Shown in pieces: positions 1 through 8,598 of a stretch of 64,000 bases of DNA. The position numbers and the translations under genes are program-made. This DNA comes from Gemmatimonadota bacterium (GTDB lineage: Bacteria; Gemmatimonadota; Gemmatimonadetes; Gemmatimonadales; Gemmatimonadaceae), in NCBI GenBank assembly GCA_016712265.1, contig JADJRJ010000031.1, positions 1,371,297 through 1,435,296 on the forward strand, given 5' to 3'. The notes under the pieces were generated by a model. That model did not search any database and was not told the origin of the DNA. It was given only the letters and a program-made list of their open reading frames with translations. Each line of letters starts with the position of its first letter. Within the stretch, counting starts at the first letter, position 1.

Positions 1-410
1 ATGAGTCGCGGATTCGCTTTGTCTCGATGCATCAGTATCCCTGGTACCCGGGGACTGGCGACGCGAGCGACGTGGGGCCGCACCGGACCCTGTTCAATGT
101 TCCCATGGCCGCGGGGTTGGCGCCGCAGGCCTATGTGGATGCCCTGCTGGGTGGGATCGACCGGGCGACCACGCGCTGGACCCCCGACCTGGTCTTGATC
201 TCGGCCGGGTTCGATTCCTTGCGCGGCGATCCGCTCGGCGGCTTCACCCTGGAGATGGAGCACGTCGACCTGCTGACGCGCGAGGTGGCGTCGCGCGCGG
301 CGTTGTGGTGTGGCGGCCGGGTGGTCAGCGTCCTGGAGGGCGGGTACGATCCCACGCGGCTGGGCGAGGCGTCGGTGGTGCACATGCGCGCCTTGGCGGG
401 ACTCGGGTGA
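1..410 (+). CDS. Histone deacetylase-family hydrolase, C-terminal part (5' truncated by window edge)
   Basis: Only the last ~135 residues are present; the reading frame is open from base 3 and enters the window without a start codon. The visible part has the class II histone deacetylase / acetylpolyamine amidohydrolase signatures: RFVSMHQYPWYPGTG near the left edge, LISAGFDSLRGDPLGGF in the middle and LEGGYDPTRL near the end. These flank the zinc-binding and active-site loops in the family. Bacterial members deacetylate small acetylated amines or proteins in the cytoplasm; the substrate cannot be told here. The stop is TGA at 408-410. The next gene begins ~210 bases later, so no operon link is evident. 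Confidence 0.88.
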   Translation, partial: ESRIRFVSMHQYPWYPGTGDASDVGPHRTLFNVPMAAGLAPQAYVDALLGGIDRATTRWTPDLVLISAGFDSLRGDPLGGFTLEMEHVDLLTREVASRAALWCGGRVVSVLEGGYDPTRLGEASVVHMRALAGLG

Positions 411-622
411 GACGGTGGCATCATGGCCAATCCCCGGATCGTTACGCCCCCGGAACGTGCGGTAAGTCCTTGTGAATACAGGGGGATCTGGCGAGGTTCG
501 CGCGTGACGCGGGACACGGGGTTGGTCGTCCAACGAGTACCGTCCGATACCTCCAGTTTGCGGGGCCGCGACGGGGGCGGCGGGGGTCTGGGACCGCAGG
601 ACATCGGCGACAGCGGAGCAAC

Positions 623-1264
623 GTGATTCGGACACGCAGCGGGCGTCAGGGAGCGGTGGGCAGCGAGTCGCTGCTCCTGTTTGGTCTCGTCCTCGATGAC
701 GGGACGTCGGCGACGCGCGCCGATGGGATTGAGTCGATGGTGCTGCGCGAGCTGGTCGCCTTGGTGCAGCGCGTCCCGGCGCGTCGCGTCGATCCGTCGA
801 CCCAGGCCATCACCGAGTATCGCGGGATTGTGGAGGGGGTCCAGCGCGACCGGAGCATCCTGCCCGCGCCGTTTGGCACCGTGTTCCGCACGCGTGAGGC
901 CCTGGTGCGCTGGCTCGAACTCCACTACGTCACCCTGCGCGAAGGCGTGGCGTTTGTGCAGGGTCGGCAGGCGGCCCGCCTCCTGCTCGCTGCGTTGCCC
1001 AACACCTCGACGCCCGACTACGAGGCGACGGTCTTCGAGTCGATGAAATTCCTCAAGCGGCACGCCGTGGCGAGTGTCGTGCTGCCTGACGAGTCCGATG
1101 GTCGTCCGCGCACGACGGAGGCGGCGTTCCTAGTGGAGCGCGACAAGTGGGGCACCTTTGCCGACGCCGTCCGCGACGAGCAGGAGCGCGTGGGCGGGGT
1201 GACGATCGAGCAGAGCGGACCCTGGCCGGCGTACGACTTCGTTCGCCTGCAGTTCGGGAGCTGA
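623..1264 (+). CDS. GvpL/GvpF-family gas-vesicle-type protein, solitary
   Basis: 213 residues from a GTG preceded by GGAG at 615-618; a second GTG at 656 would give a start closer to the usual GvpF/L beginning (SLLLFGLV). Family hallmarks are visible. ILPAPFGTVF, followed by a long helix, matches the LPLRFG segment of the N-terminal ferredoxin-like lobe. The C-terminal GGVTIEQSGPWPAYDFVRL matches the conserved G-P-[WY]-x-x-Y-x-F ending. GvpF/L proteins are accessory factors of gas-vesicle assembly, but no GvpA, GvpN or other gvp gene lies in this window, so the role here is open. It sits 3 bases upstream of the kinase gene and is probably co-transcribed with it. Confidence 0.75.
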   Translation: MIRTRSGRQGAVGSESLLLFGLVLDDGTSATRADGIESMVLRELVALVQRVPARRVDPSTQAITEYRGIVEGVQRDRSILPAPFGTVFRTREALVRWLELHYVTLREGVAFVQGRQAARLLLAALPNTSTPDYEATVFESMKFLKRHAVASVVLPDESDGRPRTTEAAFLVERDKWGTFADAVRDEQERVGGVTIEQSGPWPAYDFVRLQFGS

Positions 1265-1267
1265 GCC

Positions 1268-2284
1268 ATGTTCTGTCCCGACTGTGGTACGTGGAATCGG
1301 ACGCGCGCGGTGAGCTGTGCGCGGTGCAAGGGCGACCTCCCGGAAGTGTCTGGGGCGCCGGTGGAGCAGCCGGATACGGAGGTGACGGCCCTGCGCAAGG
1401 CGTGTGGGGGCCGGTACCAGGTAATGCGCCGCATGGGGAGTGGCGGGATGGCCCACGTGTATTACGCGCTCCACGCCCAACTGGAGCGGCCGCTGGTCGT
1501 GAAGGTGCTGCATGCGCACCTGGCGAAGGATACGGAGATGCGGGAACGGTTCCGTCGCGAAGCCGAGGCGTCGGCGCAGCTGTATCATCCGCACATCTGT
1601 CCGATTATCGACTTCGCCGAGTTAGGTGACCTGGTGTTCCTGGTCATGCCCTACCTCGCCGGTGGGTCCCTCGCCGACGTGCTCGTGCGGGACAAGACGG
1701 TGGCGCCGGGTATTGCCGTCTCGATCTGTGCGCAGGTGGCCGTGGCGCTGGACTACGCGCACCGTCGGGGGATCGTGCACCGGGACGTGAAGCCGGACAA
1801 TGTGTTGTTCGACGAAGACGGTCACGCCCAGCTCACCGACTTCGGCATCGCCACGGCGCGCTTTCATGGTCGGCTCACCCGGACCGGGCGCGCGATGGGC
1901 ACGCCCCACTACATGTCGCCCGAACAGGCAATGGGGAAGATGGTCGATGGGCGCAGCGACCTCTACGCCGTCGGGGTGATGCTCTACGAGATGTTACTCG
2001 GCTTTCCCCCGTTTGACGGCGCGGACAGCTACAGCGTCGGGTACAAGCAGGTCCATGAACAAGCTGTCGCACCGGACATGGTGGATTCGCGGGTCCCGCG
2101 CAGCCTGTCGACCCTGGTCATGAAGTGCCTGGCCAAGGGGGTGGACGACCGGTTCCAGACCGGGTTCGAGCTCGCGGACGCCCTCGTGGCCTGGCTCGGC
2201 GAGCACGGGGCCGCGACGCCGGCGGAGCAGCGCTCCGCCGTCCTGAGCCGACGGACGGCCAGCGCGGCTGTTGCTTCGCTTTAG
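1268..2284 (+). CDS. Zinc-ribbon Ser/Thr protein kinase (Hanks type, soluble)
   Basis: 338 residues, ATG start 3 bases after the GvpL/F-like gene. Residues 3-20 form a zinc ribbon (C3, C6, C17, C20). The kinase domain follows from about residue 50: glycine loop GSGGMAHV (57-64), lysine in VVKV (K79), HRDVKPDN (171-178), DFG (191-193) and SPE in the APE position (217-219). All catalytic residues are present. There is no transmembrane segment or extracellular sensor, unlike typical PknB, so it is cytoplasmic; the ribbon may serve for interaction. A PP2C phosphatase and an FHA protein that could act with it are encoded at 48.9-51.0 kb. Its stop overlaps the convergent methyltransferase stop within TTAG at 2281-2284. 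Confidence 0.93.
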   Translation: MFCPDCGTWNRTRAVSCARCKGDLPEVSGAPVEQPDTEVTALRKACGGRYQVMRRMGSGGMAHVYYALHAQLERPLVVKVLHAHLAKDTEMRERFRREAEASAQLYHPHICPIIDFAELGDLVFLVMPYLAGGSLADVLVRDKTVAPGIAVSICAQVAVALDYAHRRGIVHRDVKPDNVLFDEDGHAQLTDFGIATARFHGRLTRTGRAMGTPHYMSPEQAMGKMVDGRSDLYAVGVMLYEMLLGFPPFDGADSYSVGYKQVHEQAVAPDMVDSRVPRSLSTLVMKCLAKGVDDRFQTGFELADALVAWLGEHGAATPAEQRSAVLSRRTASAAVASL

Positions 2285-2904
2285 CGGGGCAGGCGGGCGA
2301 TGAAGCCCCAGTAGGTGTCGGGGCCGGCCTCGGTGCCGAAGTTCACCTCGAGCGTGTCGACGATCTCGAAACCGCTGCGCAGGATCAGGCTCCCCAGCAT
2401 CGAGCGGCCAAGGACCGAGTAGTGATTGCCGTTGGTCTGGTGGCGGCACGCGGTGTCTGGCGCCGGGACCTCGACGTACAAGCATCCCCCTGGGGCCAGA
2501 ATCTGGCGGAACCCATCGAGCGTGAAGTACGGGAAGATGCTGTGCTCCAGGCAGTGCCGACACCACACCAGGTCGAACTGCCCGTCCTCGAACTCCAGGA
2601 ACGACTGGTCCATCTGGCGCACGTCGTACCCGGCCGCCTGGCAGGCCGCGACGTCGACCGCATTCAAGGTGATGCCGATGGGCTGGTACCCTCGGGCGAC
2701 GAATCGTTTGAGGGCGACCCCCTGGCCACACCCCACGTCGAGGACGCGCGCGCCGTCGGGCAGGTTGAAGAGCTGCAGCGCCCGTTCCATCACGTCCCCG
2801 GTGATGGCATCATGCAATGCGGAGACCGGTTCCGGGTAGGTCTCGGTGGCAATGCGGTCGAGAAAGGTCTCGAGTCGGGCGAGGCTGGTGGCGGCGAGGG
2901 TCAT
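2281..2904 (-). CDS. Class I SAM-dependent methyltransferase
   Basis: 207 residues. Motif I, VLDVGCGQG, lies at about residues 53-61, followed by an acidic end of strand 2 and the motif IV-like FDLVWCRHCLEH. This is the Methyltransf_11/23-type Rossmann fold used by small-molecule, quinone or sugar methyltransferases. The fold is clear but the substrate is not. The N-terminal ~50 residues are helical. The gene is convergent with the kinase gene, sharing the TTAG tetranucleotide that supplies both stop codons, and lies downstream of the DCC-family gene on the same strand (64-base gap), so these two may be co-transcribed. Confidence 0.85.
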   Translation of the reverse strand: MTLAATSLARLETFLDRIATETYPEPVSALHDAITGDVMERALQLFNLPDGARVLDVGCGQGVALKRFVARGYQPIGITLNAVDVAACQAAGYDVRQMDQSFLEFEDGQFDLVWCRHCLEHSIFPYFTLDGFRQILAPGGCLYVEVPAPDTACRHQTNGNHYSVLGRSMLGSLILRSGFEIVDTLEVNFGTEAGPDTYWGFIARLPR

Positions 2905-2968
2905 TGAAACCGGGGGCTATGGGATCTCAATGGAGGATCGGCGTCGCCCGGTGATCCTGCAGCCGCCG

Positions 2969-3442
2969 TCAGTCGAGGAAGCGCCGCCGCGTGCCTGGGG
3001 CAGGGAGGGGGCAGGCGTCCAGCTTGCCGAAGATGCGATAGCGTGTCGCGGCAACACGGTCATAGACCCAGTCACGCAGCGGACGAGGCACCAGGTAGGC
3101 GATGGCCGCCAGGTTCCAGACGCCGCCCAGGTAGCGCGCCACCTGCAGGGCGGCGGTCGAGCGCACCCACGCCCCGTCTTTGTAGAGGAGCACCACGGAG
3201 TCCACTGCGGCGAGTTGCGGAAGGAGGCGTCGCGCTTCGTCTCCGATCGGCCCCTGCAGCGTGGCGAAGCGCATGGCGCCCTCGGGGTCTCGCTTCAGGA
3301 TGAACTGCACGAACCGGTTGCAGAGGCCGCAGACGCCGTCGTACAACAGGACGTAGCCGTGCGCATCGATCGCTCGTCGCAGCGGGGAGGCCGCGGGGAC
3401 CGACATGCGGGCGAGTGGGAGCTTCGGGCGCGCGCGAGCCAT
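2969..3442 (-). CDS. DCC-family thiol-disulfide oxidoreductase (DUF393)
   Basis: 157 residues from the ATG at 3442; in-frame starts at 3484 and 3406 are alternatives, because the family usually has only 15-30 residues before its motif. YDGVCGLCNRFVQF carries the CxxC-type active site that defines the family (D-G-V-C-x-x-C), and RDPEGAMRFATLQG is the typical second block. Members are small thioredoxin-fold proteins of uncertain substrate. The reading frame ends in RRRFLD. It is divergent from priA (start 3564), leaving about 120 bases for promoters. Confidence 0.85.
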   Translation of the reverse strand: MARARPKLPLARMSVPAASPLRRAIDAHGYVLLYDGVCGLCNRFVQFILKRDPEGAMRFATLQGPIGDEARRLLPQLAAVDSVVLLYKDGAWVRSTAALQVARYLGGVWNLAAIAYLVPRPLRDWVYDRVAATRYRIFGKLDACPLPAPGTRRRFLD

Positions 3443-3551
3443 CACACGCAAGCTAGTGGGCCGGCGTGGTGGTGTGCACGCCATTTTCGACCGGCCAATG
3501 CGCGCGCGTGAGCGATTCGGCGCGTCGCCCGGTTCGGTCCGGGGATCGCCC

Positions 3552-3557
3552 TAGATT
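3552..3557 (+). promoter_or_regulatory. Possible -10 element of a leaderless priA transcript
   Basis: TAGATT stands 6 bases upstream of the ATG at 3564, in otherwise very GC-rich sequence, and no Shine-Dalgarno-like sequence precedes the start. A -10 element at this distance would put the transcription start at or next to the start codon. This is inference from position and composition only. Confidence 0.25.
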
Positions 3558-3563
3558 TGCGTG

Positions 3564-5861
3564 ATGCCACGCGTCGTGGACGTCGCCCTCGCACTTCCGC
3601 TCTTTCGGACCTTTTCGTACCTCCCGCCCACGGATGGGGTGGAGGTCGCGCCGGGGAGCCGCGTCGTGGTGCCGTTCCGGAATCGTCGTGAGGTAGGTGT
3701 GGCCCTTGGCAGCCGCGAGGTTCCCGAAGGCGAGCGCGCCTGGAAGCGGATCGTGAGTGTGCCGGACCCGGACCCCGCCGTCGGGCCGGCCCTGCTCGCG
3801 ACAGCGCAGTGGATCTCGTCGCACTACGTCGCGCCGATGGGCGTGGTGCTGCGCGCGGCCCTCCCCGTGCAGCTCACCTCCGCGGCGGCGCCAACCCCGC
3901 CCGGAAAGCGGCAGCGCGTCGTGGTACTGCACCGCCGCCTGGACTCCCTGATGGAGCGTGACGCCCTGTTCAAGCGGACGCCGAAACAGCGCGTGGTGTA
4001 CGAGCACCTCGAGGCCAACAACGATCGAGCCACGGCGGCCGCCCTCCATGAGCGGCTCGGCATTGGCGACGGGGTCCTGCGCGCCATGGCGCAGCGTGGC
4101 CTGGTACGACTGGAACAGGAGGGCGTGCTGCGTGATCCGTTCGCCACGCGTGCCGTTGCGCCGGCGTCCGCCTACCAGCCAACCGAAGCGCAGCAGGCGG
4201 CGATCGACCAGATCTCGCAGGCGCCGCCCGGGACCGTGACCCTCCTGCACGGGGTAACCGGGAGTGGCAAGACGCTCGTGTACCTGGAAGTGCTGCGCCG
4301 CGCCCTCGTCGATCCGACGGCAACCGCCATCGTGCTCGTCCCGGAAATTGCCCTCACGCCGCAGACCGTCGCGCGCTTCCGGGCGTGGTTTGGTGACCAG
4401 GTGGCGGTGCTGCACAGCGCGTTGTCGGACGGCGAGCGACTGGACGCCTGGCGAGTGCTCCAGCGCCGCGAACGCCGGATCGCGGTCGGTGCACGGTCGG
4501 CGATCTTTGCGCCGTTGGCCAACGTGCGGGTCATCGTGGTCGACGAGGAGCACGAGGCGAGCTACAAGCAGGCCGAATCGCCGCGGTATCACGCGCGCGA
4601 TGTGGCGATTGTCCGTGCGCGGCACGAGGGGGCGGTGGTCGTCCTTGGGAGCGCGACGCCCTCCCTCGAGAGCTGGCACCACGCGCAGGAGGGACGGCAC
4701 ACCCTCGTGTCGCTCCCGGACCGCGTGGGGGGCGGCGTCCTGCCGTCGGTGTCGGTGGTGGACCTTCGGGGGCCGCGTCCCTCGGTGGCCCAGCTCCCCG
4801 ATGGGGCGCGGGTCCCTGCGCCGCCACAGGAGCCGGCAGAGCGGGATCCCTTTCGTCGGGTGATCTGCCAGTCGTTGGAGTCGGCGTTGCGGGAACGGAT
4901 CGCCCGTGGTGAGCAGTCCATCGTGTTGCTCAACCGACGCGGCTACGCCTCGTTTCTGCAGTGCGCGAGCTGCGGGGAGGTCGCGGCGTGTCCCAATTGC
5001 TCAATCTCGCTCACGCTGCACCGGACCCCGGAGCGGCTGGCGTGTCACTACTGCGGACATCATGAGGAGGTGCACCAGGCCTGCCGGCGGTGCCGGGCGC
5101 CGACCGTCCGCCACAAGGGGCTCGGCACCCAACAGGTGGAACGCTTGTTAGGCGAGCGCCTGCCCACGGCACGCATCGCCCGCATGGACCTGGACACGAC
5201 GAGCGGCAAATGGGCCCATGCCGACATATTGGATCGCGTGGGACGCGGCGAGGTGGACATTCTCCTCGGTACGCAGATGATCGCCAAGGGCTTGGACTTT
5301 CCCGGCGTGACCCTGGTCGGTGTGATCGATGCCGATGTGGGAATGAACCTGCCCGATTTTCGCGCCGCCGAACGGACGTTTCAGCTGCTCGCCCAGGTGG
5401 CCGGTCGGGCCGGTCGCAGCGTCAAGGCCGGGCATGTCATCGTGCAGACGCGCATGCCGGACCACCACGCGGTCACCTGTGCGGTGACCCACGATTATCA
5501 CAGCTTCGTGGCCCGTGAGCTGGCCGACCGGCGGGCGCCCGCCTATCCCCCGATGGTGCGCCTGGCCAACGTCGTGTTCAGTGGCATCGAAGAGGTCGCC
5601 GTTGCCGAGGTGGCGCAGGCGGCGGCGTCCTGGCTCCAGCGCCTTGTGGAAAACCGCCAGCTCACGGGGGTCCGCCTGATCGGGCCTGCGCCGTCGCCGA
5701 TCACCCGCATCAAGACGCGCTACAGGTGGCACCTGCTGCTCAAATCGGTCGACGGTCGTATGCTCACAAATGTGTTGCGGTTCTTCGCCGAACGATTCGA
5801 CGTGCCCGCCCGCCATGAACTGCGGGTCAGCATCGATCGTGATCCGGTCACTTTGCTCTAG
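3564..5861 (+). CDS. priA: Primosomal protein N' (PriA), replication restart 3'-5' helicase
   Basis: 765 residues from ATG 3564; a GTG at 3561 is in frame just before it. The N-terminal 3'BD and winged-helix parts (about residues 1-200) are followed by a helicase core with Walker A GVTGSGKT (about 230) and a DEEH box (about 326). A double zinc-binding insertion contains CASC, CPNC, CHYC and CRRC (from about 466). The C-terminal helicase lobe ends with QVAGRAGR. Length and motif order match full-length active PriA, which binds stalled forks and reloads the replicative helicase. TAGATT at 3552-3557 lies only 6-7 bases before the start, so the transcript may be leaderless. No frameshift or missing motif is seen. 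Confidence 0.96.
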   Translation: MPRVVDVALALPLFRTFSYLPPTDGVEVAPGSRVVVPFRNRREVGVALGSREVPEGERAWKRIVSVPDPDPAVGPALLATAQWISSHYVAPMGVVLRAALPVQLTSAAAPTPPGKRQRVVVLHRRLDSLMERDALFKRTPKQRVVYEHLEANNDRATAAALHERLGIGDGVLRAMAQRGLVRLEQEGVLRDPFATRAVAPASAYQPTEAQQAAIDQISQAPPGTVTLLHGVTGSGKTLVYLEVLRRALVDPTATAIVLVPEIALTPQTVARFRAWFGDQVAVLHSALSDGERLDAWRVLQRRERRIAVGARSAIFAPLANVRVIVVDEEHEASYKQAESPRYHARDVAIVRARHEGAVVVLGSATPSLESWHHAQEGRHTLVSLPDRVGGGVLPSVSVVDLRGPRPSVAQLPDGARVPAPPQEPAERDPFRRVICQSLESALRERIARGEQSIVLLNRRGYASFLQCASCGEVAACPNCSISLTLHRTPERLACHYCGHHEEVHQACRRCRAPTVRHKGLGTQQVERLLGERLPTARIARMDLDTTSGKWAHADILDRVGRGEVDILLGTQMIAKGLDFPGVTLVGVIDADVGMNLPDFRAAERTFQLLAQVAGRAGRSVKAGHVIVQTRMPDHHAVTCAVTHDYHSFVARELADRRAPAYPPMVRLANVVFSGIEEVAVAEVAQAAASWLQRLVENRQLTGVRLIGPAPSPITRIKTRYRWHLLLKSVDGRMLTNVLRFFAERFDVPARHELRVSIDRDPVTLL

Positions 5862-6006
5862 GTGCGGTGACTCGCGTTATGATCGCGCGTGTCACCCGTG
5901 TATCTTGCGGAGTGCCCAACGCACCGGACTCGATGAACCTGCCTCGTCTGCATTCGCCCGCCGCGATCGCTCCCTCCTGCCGTCCTCCATTCGTGGGGGT
6001 CGTGCG

Positions 6007-6816
6007 ATGAATGACGTGACGCGCCGCTTTCTCAACGGAGTGCTCGAGCGAGTACCCGAGTCCCGCATCGTGGAGGTGCGGGTGTTTCCCGCCATGCGGC
6101 AAGGCGGGGTCGAATCGGGGATCGCCGTCCTCGCCGTCGAGCAGGGGTTCGATTCCATCCCGGATGCAACAGCGGCGCTCGAGATGGACGAGCTGGTCGA
6201 GGACGCCGTAGATGGTGCGGTGGTCCCGGCCGATCACGAGATGGTCATGACCCTCGCGATCGCCGAAGTTGATGACGCCGAGTCCGACGACCTGGGCGAC
6301 GCTGGCAGCGGTCTCGGGGACTCGTGGCCGGTGACGGTGACGTCTGACGAAGCGGCCGTCGAGCGCGAGCGGGCCCTCTTGGTCACATCCGATGGGGTGC
6401 ACGTCGCGGACCTTCCGTTGCACGAGATGGCCGATGCCACGGTGGGCGACGTGGAGCGGGAACTCGACACCGACGTCGCGCTGGCCGACGTGGGCGTGGC
6501 CGAACCGGAAGAATCGATCGCGTTAGGCGATATCCTCGCCCTCCCGGCGCCGGAGCGGACCGTCCCCGTGCGTGACCCGCAGGAACGACTCGCCATCCTT
6601 TGTGCACGTTATCGTCTCGTGCTCAAGGGACCGGATCGCGGGAAGTGGGAGCTTGAGGTCGTGCACCAGGCCGATGCGCCGCTGGCGACCCTGGACCGGG
6701 TGATCGCCGGTGTGGTGCGCCGGTCGGGGGAGACGGCCGAACCGGAGCGCTTGAGTGGCGAGTCCCTTCGCACGCGGCTCGACGCGCCCCCGTGGGTCGA
6801 GGGGGCCGCGGCCTGA
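6007..6816 (+). CDS. Hypothetical acidic protein
   Basis: 269 residues from ATG 6007 (MNDVTRRFLNGV), chosen because the sequence upstream in the same frame is not protein-like. I do not recognise a family. The protein is strongly acidic with many Asp, Glu and Val residues, has no signal peptide or membrane helix, and has a more ordered-looking C-terminal third (ARYRLVLKGPDRGKWELEVV). A TATCTT box at 5901-5906 could be a -10 element about 100 bases upstream. The stop is 1 base before the CcdA start, so the two are probably one transcript; a functional link to thiol-redox work is only a guess. Confidence 0.6.
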   Translation: MNDVTRRFLNGVLERVPESRIVEVRVFPAMRQGGVESGIAVLAVEQGFDSIPDATAALEMDELVEDAVDGAVVPADHEMVMTLAIAEVDDAESDDLGDAGSGLGDSWPVTVTSDEAAVERERALLVTSDGVHVADLPLHEMADATVGDVERELDTDVALADVGVAEPEESIALGDILALPAPERTVPVRDPQERLAILCARYRLVLKGPDRGKWELEVVHQADAPLATLDRVIAGVVRRSGETAEPERLSGESLRTRLDAPPWVEGAAA

Positions 6817-6817
6817 C

Positions 6818-7549
6818 ATGGAGGTCGCGAGCGTCGGCTGGTTTGTCGCCTTTACGGCGGGACTGCTGTCCTTCCTCTCGCCCTGCGTCCTGCCGCTCGT
6901 CCCCACCTACATCACGTTCATCAGTGGTGTCTCGCTGGAGGACGCGCAGTCAACGGCGACGCGACGGACGGCCCTCATCCATGGCCTGCTTTTCACCTTT
7001 GGCTTCTCGCTGATCTTTGTCGCCATCGGCGCAATTGCCTCGGGGATCGGCCAGGTCGCCGTCGCCAACCGCGGGTGGATCAGCAAGGCCGGCGGCGTGA
7101 TGATCATCATCTTCGGGCTGTACCTGATGGGGATCCTGCGCAGCCAGATGCTCTCCACCGAGAAGCGGGTGCACCTGGCCGACAAGCCCGCCGGGTACCT
7201 CGGCACGGTGTTCGTTGGCATCGCGTTCGGCGCAGGGTGGACGCCCTGCATCGGCCCGATCCTCGCGTCGATCTACGCGTACGCGTCCGCGCAGGAGACG
7301 ATGGGGGAGGCCCTTGGGCTGCTCGTGGCGTACTCGCTCGGGTTGGCGGTTCCCTTCATCATCTCGGCCGTGGCGGTCGATCGCTTCATGGCCTTTTTCC
7401 ACCGCATCAAGCGACACATGGCCTGGTTGCAGCGGGGAACCGGGGTGATCATGGTGGCGATCGGGGTGCTGATGGTCACGGGGCGTTTCACAATCCTCGC
7501 GTCCTACCTGAACCGGTTCACTCCGGAGTTCCTCCTGGACCGGTTGTAG
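6818..7549 (+). CDS. ccdA: CcdA-type cytochrome c biogenesis / thiol-disulfide transmembrane protein
   Basis: 243 residues from ATG 6818, almost abutting the preceding gene. About six membrane segments are predicted. The two conserved Pro-Cys motifs of CcdA/DsbD-beta are present: LSFLSPCVLPLVPTY in the first helix and GWTPCIGPIL in the fourth. These cysteines form the pair that carries electrons from cytoplasmic thioredoxin across the inner membrane to periplasmic thiol proteins, chiefly for haem attachment to c-type cytochromes. Length matches stand-alone CcdA. No apocytochrome or ResA-like partner is adjacent. Confidence 0.92.
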   Translation: MEVASVGWFVAFTAGLLSFLSPCVLPLVPTYITFISGVSLEDAQSTATRRTALIHGLLFTFGFSLIFVAIGAIASGIGQVAVANRGWISKAGGVMIIIFGLYLMGILRSQMLSTEKRVHLADKPAGYLGTVFVGIAFGAGWTPCIGPILASIYAYASAQETMGEALGLLVAYSLGLAVPFIISAVAVDRFMAFFHRIKRHMAWLQRGTGVIMVAIGVLMVTGRFTILASYLNRFTPEFLLDRL

Positions 7550-7645
7550 ACGACCTCGCCTGGCACCACCCCGGCCGGTCATGGGTCACGGCACCTTTCG
7601 CCCCGGCGGTGGTATCTTGGAGGGACCCCATCCACCCGGACCCCG

Positions 7646-8533
7646 ATGCGCACTCCACTGCTCGTTGCCGCGCTGGCCGCTATCGCCTTGGCCTGCGGCG
7701 ACCGCACGAATGACGGCTTGGCGCAGGACTCGACCCTGACGCGCGACCTGGCTCGCGCGGGCGAGGATTCAATGGCGCAGCCGCAATTGCAGGATGTGCC
7801 GGACACCGCGGTGCTCGCGGAAGCCCCGCCTCCACCTCCGCCGGCCGCGACACCCAAGTCGACGCCGCGGCCGAAGCAGAGCCTGCCGCCCGCGAAGTCC
7901 AACCCAACCCCCACGCCGACCCCAACTCCACCACCGGCGCCAGCACCCACCACGACGCCGAGTGGGAACACGATCGACAAGGGGAGTGGTGCGGCGGAGA
8001 AGGCGACCGGGAGTGTCGCGGCTGGGAGCATCCTCAAGTTGGACGCGCTCAACCAGGTGTGCACCAACACCAACAAGGTGGGCGACCGATTTACCGCCAC
8101 AGTGACGGAAGCGGTCAGTGGCTCGAACGGGGTGATGATCCCGTCTGGTGCCGACGTGACGCTCGAACTGACGGAGCTCAAGCGCTCGGACAACACCAAT
8201 GACAACATCGTGATGGGGTTCCGGGTGATCAACGTGACCTTCGGCGGGCGCACCTACCCGTTGGATGCGGATGTGCAGACGGCGACCATTGATCGTGTGC
8301 GTGCGTCGAGCAAGGGGAATGACGCGAAGAAGGTGGCGGGCGGCGCGGCGGTCGGCGCGATCGTCGGTCAGGTCCTCGGCAAGGGGAAGAAGGGGACGCT
8401 GATCGGTGCGGCTGCCGGTGCGGCGGCGGGTGCGGCCGCGGCGGCGGCGACGGCGAATTACGAAGGCTGCGTGAATGCCGGGGCGGACATCGTGGTGAAG
8501 CTGAACACTTCAGTGGTGATCGCCGCGACCTGA
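7646..8533 (+). CDS. Lipoprotein with Pro-rich linker and glycine zipper
   Basis: 295 residues. The signal peptide ends in a lipobox (AIALAC, Cys17). Residues ~65-110 are a Pro/Thr/Lys-rich linker (PPPPPP, TPTPTPTP) able to span periplasm or wall. A compact domain about 130-225 (SILKLDALNQVC, GVMIPSGADV, FGGRTYPLDADV) resembles the beta-rich part of TrbI/VirB10-like or LPP-type proteins. Residues ~235-275 form a glycine zipper (GGAAVGAIVGQVLG, then an Ala/Gly-rich repeat), as in outer-membrane-associated YMGG proteins. TATCTT at 7613-7618 is a possible -10 box. A structural envelope role is likely; the specific function is unknown. Confidence 0.75.
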   Translation: MRTPLLVAALAAIALACGDRTNDGLAQDSTLTRDLARAGEDSMAQPQLQDVPDTAVLAEAPPPPPPAATPKSTPRPKQSLPPAKSNPTPTPTPTPPPAPAPTTTPSGNTIDKGSGAAEKATGSVAAGSILKLDALNQVCTNTNKVGDRFTATVTEAVSGSNGVMIPSGADVTLELTELKRSDNTNDNIVMGFRVINVTFGGRTYPLDADVQTATIDRVRASSKGNDAKKVAGGAAVGAIVGQVLGKGKKGTLIGAAAGAAAGAAAAAATANYEGCVNAGADIVVKLNTSVVIAAT

Positions 8534-8552
8534 GCTGTGCCGGGGTTGCGAT

Positions 8553-8588
8553 GAAGGGGCGCGGCTGACGGACCAGCGGCGCCCCTTC
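8553..8588. terminator. Hairpin between convergent genes
   Basis: GAAGGGGCGC at 8553-8562 pairs perfectly with GCGCCCCTTC at 8579-8588 across a 16-base loop. It lies in the 65-base gap between the glycine-zipper lipoprotein gene and the convergent RCC1-repeat gene, so it could stop transcription from both sides. There is no long T run. Confidence 0.55.
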
Positions 8589-8598
8589 GTACGAGCGA

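Noticed and set aside
423..626. Small plus-strand gene between the HDAC-like and GvpL/F-like genes
   Set aside because: Short, Gly/Arg-rich, no RBS and no fold-like sequence; treated as a 212-base intergenic leader.
623..1264. Part of a gas-vesicle cluster
   Set aside because: No GvpA/C/N/K-like protein in the flanking genes; only the single GvpL/F-type protein is seen.
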